Assembly (NCBI RefSeq): GCF_021018895.1
Contig: NC_079364.1
Span: forward strand, 31,038,201 to 31,102,200
DNA from: Seriola aureovittata
Taxonomy: Eukaryota > Chordata > Actinopteri > Carangiformes > Carangidae
Length of the DNA: 64,000 nucleotides
Reading direction: 5' to 3'
Position numbers and translations under genes: made by a program. Below are positions 59,500 to 64,000 of the stretch, piece by piece. Within the stretch, counting starts at the first letter, position 1; every line of letters begins with the position of its first letter. The notes below the pieces were generated by a model that was not told the DNA's origin, did not search any database, and saw only the letters and a list, made by a program, of their open reading frames with translations.

Positions 59500-62426
59500 T
59501 CTTAAATCAGAATCTTTTTATTGAGGTTTTGCAGAGTGTATTAACACCAGCTGACACTAATGAAAACATGTAAACACAGATGAACATAACCAAAACTTAA
59601 CATATGATTAATGTCGCTGTGAGTGGGACGACTTCCTTTTAAGCAATCAGTTGACGTTCTCTGTGGAATGCAGTCCACCTACAGTACATGGTCTCTAAAT
59701 GTCATATTTTAAAAGGGTGTTACACTTCTAAAAAAGAGATGGATTGAAAATGGTCAAAATTGAAATCATAGTCTGGGATTTCCTGGCTTTTAGTCAGTAG
59801 ATGGATCATATTCCATGAAGCGCTGGATCCTACAGTTCCCATAATGCAACCAATAGTGTCGTTCAGTTTCACACACCTGACAGACAAAACCACTGATGTC
59901 AGCTCTAGCAGTAGCTGTTCACACCAGAAGTGGATTTCTCCACGTTGGTCAGCAAGTGATTCTGCTCTTTTTAAATCATACGTTCTTCCTCTGTCTGCTT
60001 GTGTGTGTAAACATCTATTATTGTGAGGACCGGTTTAAGTTATAGACCTAATGGAGTGAAGGGATGTTGGCCAGTCCTTATAACTTCAAAAGGCTGTTTG
60101 AGAGTTAAAACTTGTTTTTGAGGTTAGAATTCAGTTTAGGGTAAAATAAGATTATCCTTCATTAGTCCCACAGTGGGGAAATTTGGTGTGTTACATACAG
60201 TACAGAAAAGAAAACTGCAGAATGTCAATATCAAATACTTAAAAAAAAAAAAAAAAAGGATAAATGATATATAGATATATACAATTCGATATTTAAAACA
60301 AAAATGGCTGCAGATGAGTGTAGTGCACAGTTGGTGTGTGTTAAATATTGCACATGGGGAGCAGCAGGAAGGAAAGACCTGCAGTATCTCATTCACACTG
60401 AGGGTGCAGCAGCCTGTCGCTGGGGAGCTGCTCAGTGCTGTCAGAGTCCTACAGGGATGATCGCTTGCTGCCCTAGCAGACCACAGCATAGAAACTGTCT
60501 GATGCCACCAGAGCCATAAAAGGTCATCAGGTGTAGGAGTACACTCCAAAAGACCCGAGTCTCCTAGAGTTAGGCATTTAGTTGTTATGGTTAAAGTTAG
60601 GGAGCTGATAACTTTTTTGGAATTGCAATTCCACGGTTTGTTTCCCATTCAAAAATGGGTGGGAATACTTAGTTGGAATTGCACTTTGGGAATAAAAATT
60701 ACCACCAGGAGGTGCTAAACAAAAGTGTAAAAAGCGTTTATTGGAATCTCTAGAGATTGAAGAAGATTCACCGACTGATTTCACATGTGATATCTGTATT
60801 CCAGAGATGGTATATAGTTGCTTATACAACACAGCTCAGCTGCAATTGTCTTCAGTACTCTGCCTGCGGCCTCGTACCTATGACTATCTACCTATGACCA
60901 AATCACAACCGTGCTGATATTCAGTACATCACTCCCTGCGTGTTGTGACTCCTTTCTATCAGAGCATTAACTTTTTCAGGCATTTGTGCTACAGTAGCTC
61001 TTTTGTGGGATCAGACAACATGGGCTATCCTTCACTCCCCACGCACATCAGTGAGCCTTTGGGTATACTACAACAAATATAATTTCACTCATTCTCTGCA
61101 CTGTCAAGATCACGTGATGCATCATCACTAATGTTGAAGCCAAGTGGCCAGGCTCTGTGCATGTCGTGCATGTATTGTGAGTGTAACCTGAGCAACAGAT
61201 GTGCACAGAGTTAAGTCAAGCTTTGTGCAAATATAAAGCCTGCATCTCTTTTAAATAGACTCAAAATCTATTTTCTATACAATTACAGGAGAGTATGAAG
61301 GCCCCCTGCTTGGTGACACCTAATTTATCCATTATAATCTGTGTATTAAATTAGTATTGCATTAGTACATTGTGTGGTTTCTTAGCTGTGATCCACCAAA
61401 CACCTCAATATGATGGCTGCTAGTCTAGTACTAATATAATCTAGGGAACCAAATCTTATGAATACCTTAATCATACACTTGGACCTGGATGTCAAATATT
61501 CCATAGGTATTAAAATAAGAATAACAAAAATAACCTTATGCCACCCAGCTGTTGTCAGAGGTTTGCAGTCTATCCATTTCAGCAATATATTTTCTCTTCC
61601 AGTCTATAATGTGTACCTTGAAGTTGTGTGTCTGGCAGCCCAAACAATAAGCACACCTGTTTCAGTTCAATGTCAAGGATTAGACATTTTGTATCCACTA
61701 TATTTTCCCAATATTAACCTATATTGTACTAAGCTGGGGAGTAATCTCCAGACGGTGTAGTGGTCTAAGTTGAGTTTCTCTCGTCCTATTAGAACAGACA
61801 TTCTTTGCTGATTTCCATATTTGTATCCAGGTTGCTTCGTCAACATCTATATCCGACCATGTTGCAGAAGACAGGGGTTTTTGACCGTCTTCAGAAGCAC
61901 CAGAGTTGGCTGAGGCAGCAAAGGAGCTGAATCTCACCACAGAAAACATGGGAATCGTGGAAGGCTGAGGAAACTGTGTGTATACCTCTGAGACTTCTAC
62001 CAGAAGGACTGCTGAAATGAAAGTACTATGGAAAAACATTGCACAGCATTTAATACCTTGTTATCATTCCCTATATTGCTTTGTAGTATAGTGTCTTGAC
62101 TTAATGTTTCATTAATGGTCTTATTGTGACAAATTTCCTACAAATGAGGTATTTATGTTCAAACCATTAGCTTTACTCTTTCCAAGAGAAGAAATGCCCC
62201 AGAAGACACTCCCATGTCCTTCGTGGCTTGTCCTATAAATGTCTGTGCGCCAGCACCTGGTAAATTATCATCATGTCCAAAACAGGAGTGAATTGAATTC
62301 TGAATTATGCCTCTGCAATGTGAGTCATTTTCATTCAATATGACAAAACATTGTCCTTAAATGTGCACTCAGCTGTTCATTAGTTCTTGTTTTTTTAATA
62401 TTGGACGGTTGTTATTTTGATTTCAG
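59500..62426. other. Intergenic region between snrpa1 and the C2H2 frame
   Basis: Besides the retroelement relic, no exon is supported. A stretch at 61830-61990 reads VASSTSISDHVAEDRGF then a stop on the plus strand and has a good AG acceptor before it. It could be an eroded exon of the downstream finger gene, but I could not connect it. Confidence 0.4.
60133..60540. mobile_element. Retroelement relic downstream of snrpa1
   Basis: Begins TTATCCTTCATTAGTCCCAC and AGTGGGGAAATTTG, wording of a fish LINE/SINE tail. After an A-run (60241-60257) it continues with GGGTGCAGCAGCCTGTCGC and GAGCTGCTCAGTGCTGTC, which resembles a decayed non-LTR ORF2 3' region on the minus strand. The open frame of about 170 codons on the minus strand here is part of it, not a gene. 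Confidence 0.5.
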
Positions 62427-62775
62427 TCATAATGGCAGACTGGACTGTCCAGTCTGTCATTCGAAAAACCTGGTTCGACTGGACAAACATCTGGAGAATG
62501 TCCACAGTGACATCAAGGTTAGTACTTTTTTAGTTAGAAATTGACTGAGGAAGTAGATGGCAAATGCAAGTCCTGAGCTTTTAAATAACTGTCCTGAAAT
62601 GTTCATGCTATCCCAAAGATATCAGTACATTGGCATTGTTAGGAAAGCCAAGCAGAGGACCAAATTGTTAGACCTGAGGGAGCTGAGGAGATCAAATCCC
62701 AGGCCGTCACTGGTCAGCTCATTGGGCCTGCAGCAGCTGAGCTGCAGCAGCGATGAGGAAAGGGGGGGGGTGTGA
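62427..62775 (+). CDS. C2H2-type zinc-finger fragment, two exons, upstream part not found
   Basis: Exon A is 62427-62517 (TTTCAG acceptor, GTTAGT donor). It encodes HNGRLDCPVCHSKNLVRLDK followed by HLENVHSDIK: Cys-x2-Cys and His-x4-His of a C2H2-like finger. Exon B is 62626-62775 (ATATCAG acceptor). It continues in phase as YIGIVRKAKQRTKLLDLREL, then RRSNPRPSLVSSLGL, and stops after SSDEERGGV. I recall uncharacterised multicopy fish proteins with this finger plus an LxxLRxxNPxPxxVSSL motif, probably of mobile-element origin, but cannot name a family. Exon A needs an upstream exon ending in phase 2, which I did not find, so it may be a partial gene or pseudogene. Confidence 0.5.
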
Positions 62776-62789
62776 AGGAGAAGACTCTT

Positions 62790-63180
62790 TGGACAATTTG
62801 AATAGACTTTATGTTATTGTCTGCCCCGTCCTAATGTGTTAAACTTCTTCTTGTCTTGTTACCTGCTTTCCTTGTGTGTATTGAGTCTTTGTGCTCCCAG
62901 TTTGTCTGTTTTACTCCTGCTGTTTCCCAGGCGTTTCCTCTTGCCTCTTGTCCGATTTCCTTGGATTTCAGTTAGTTATCCTTTTAATGTTTTGTCTGTG
63001 TTTTTTGGACTTTGGATTCTTTTCTGCCTTGCACTGATTTGGTACCTGTTTTGCATTACTTAGTTTTGTTTTTCAAATCTGATCCACCGTCTCACCATCC
63101 AGTTTTGTGTTTTATTGGTTGAATAAATCCTTGAACTGCATCTGCTGGTCTGTGTCTGCATTTGGTTCCAGACATACTTC
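62790..63180 (+). mobile_element. Candidate retroelement LTR or tail
   Basis: T-rich low-complexity text with GTTTTTTGGACTTTGGATTC, TTTCTGCCTTGCACTGATT, then TTGAATAAATCC and CTGCATCTGCTGGTCTGTG...CATTTGGTTCCAGACAT. This is the style of a common fish LTR-type repeat ending with AATAAA and a GT-rich tail. No matching second LTR was seen. Confidence 0.35.
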
Positions 63181-63186
63181 AAACAT

Positions 63187-63424
63187 GACAAAGACACAAC
63201 AAGAGCCAGGTGAAAGAGAAGAAGACAACCCAGGCCCAAGTACTTCCTGTCTCATCGCTAAGCCAGCCTCCTGTCTTGTAGTGTCAGCAAAGTGCCAGAC
63301 TGAGGATGAAAGTCCGCTACCTGAAGAAGAGGCTGCGCACCTCCCTGAATCCACCTTTGTGATGTGTAGTAACTGGTGCTTAACCCGTGGTGGTGCCCAG
63401 AGCATTTGGATAGATACCATCTAA
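63187..63424 (+). CDS. Unassigned open frame, acidic and Ser/Pro-rich
   Basis: Seventy-nine codons from MTKTQQEPGEREEDNPGPS through TEDESPLPEEEAAHLPEST to a stop. I recognise no domain. Composition (Glu, Pro, Ser) differs from random intergenic translation, and it follows a candidate retroelement tail, so it might be the start of a retroelement or host protein that continues to the right. No splice links could be established. Confidence 0.25.
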
Positions 63425-63803
63425 TCTATAAAAGGATACACGCATAAGAAGAGATTGAAATTTTCAATGAAAGCAATGTTTCGTGTCAGGCATGGAGGTA
63501 AAAGATCCTACTGAACCTCTCCACTCCTCGTCCTAGAGTTGGAATTGGTCCAGAGATAAAGACATTTTTGCCATTGACTTAAAGGAGATTGACCGGCAAG
63601 TGGAGGGAATTCCAGCTTGTCCAAGGTGGAAAATTTGTTGGTGGATGAGGACGAGAGGGAAGCTTCCCACAGTGTTTACCTGGGCTTCAGGAAGCTGTCA
63701 GCACACACTCAGTAAGAGAAGAAAATAAAAGATGATTGAAACTGCTGGAAAGCTGAAAATGGCCAGCGATGAAGAAGAGGGCGAAGACATTCCAATTAAC
63801 CTG

Positions 63804-63850
63804 TGGCCCTGTGTCGTCCTCCCGGGAAAACAAAGGACGACACAGGGCCA
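63804..63850. repeat. Perfect 17-base inverted repeat (hairpin)
   Basis: TGGCCCTGTGTCGTCCT (63804-63820) and its exact complement (63834-63850) flank a 13-base loop CCCGGGAAAACAA. A perfect GC-rich stem of this length is unlikely by chance. Its role is unknown. Confidence 0.9.
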
Positions 63851-64000
63851 TCAATAACACCAGAATTTTCAGAACAGATGTTGAAGGTGAACACATGGAA
63901 GTCATTCAGGTTCTGTCATCCTCTGACGACGACATGACAGTGATGTCATGTCTGTTACATGTGACAAAACCTAAAGGACGACCCCTCCATCCACCGCAAC

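Noticed and set aside
60136..60648. 170-codon minus-strand open frame
   Set aside because: Lies over retroelement-tail sequence and an A-run; it has a poly-Phe stretch from the A-run, no domain and no splice context.

Overview
This is a window of teleost fish (ray-finned vertebrate) genomic DNA. The signs are spliced genes with GT-AG introns, long CA/TG and TA microsatellites, Tc1-type DNA transposons, non-LTR retrotransposon relics, and several short elements of the kind scattered through fish genomes. There is no bacterial, phage or viral gene content.

Positions 1-31,149 (minus strand) hold the 5' half of a giant secreted gel-forming mucin of the MUC5AC/MUC5B/MUC2 family. Thirty exons can be placed, all with consistent phases. 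They run from a TATA box and signal peptide near 31,1xx through VWD1-C8-TIL, VWD2-C8-TIL and VWD3-C8, and end in one enormous central exon (position 11,976 down to beyond position 1). That exon is an uninterrupted Pro/Thr/Ser coding array punctuated by 14 CysD (WxxW) modules. Twelve of the modules are nearly identical and are separated by whole numbers of a 63-bp (21-residue) repeat. The C-terminal VWD4/CK end lies outside the window to the left. A 5.6-kb intron (13,035-18,669) carries a Tc1-like transposon with an uninterrupted 328-aa transposase.

Positions 31,150-51,097 are intergenic. I see no conventional gene, but there are many mobile-element remains: Tc1 relics, a frameshifted Tc1-like element (about 45,958-47,605), a LINE relic split by a hAT-like MITE (about 49,440-51,060), a LINE 3' tail, an inverted pair of a dispersed repeat, and microsatellites.

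Positions 51,266-59,380 (plus strand) hold snrpa1 (U2 small nuclear ribonucleoprotein A'). It is complete in nine exons (290 aa), with a CpG-containing TATA-less upstream region and a downstream ATTAAA signal. Its introns contain a DNA transposon with GGCC-type termini, a MITE related to one in the intergenic region, a Tc1 relic, and a 56-bp-arm palindrome.

Positions 59,381-64,000 are mostly intergenic with retroelement relics. There is also a two-exon C2H2-finger reading frame (62,427-62,775) and a few unassigned open frames near the right edge. The two recognised genes are functionally unrelated: an extracellular mucus polymer and a spliceosome component. The most remarkable structure is the hierarchical CysD/PTS array.
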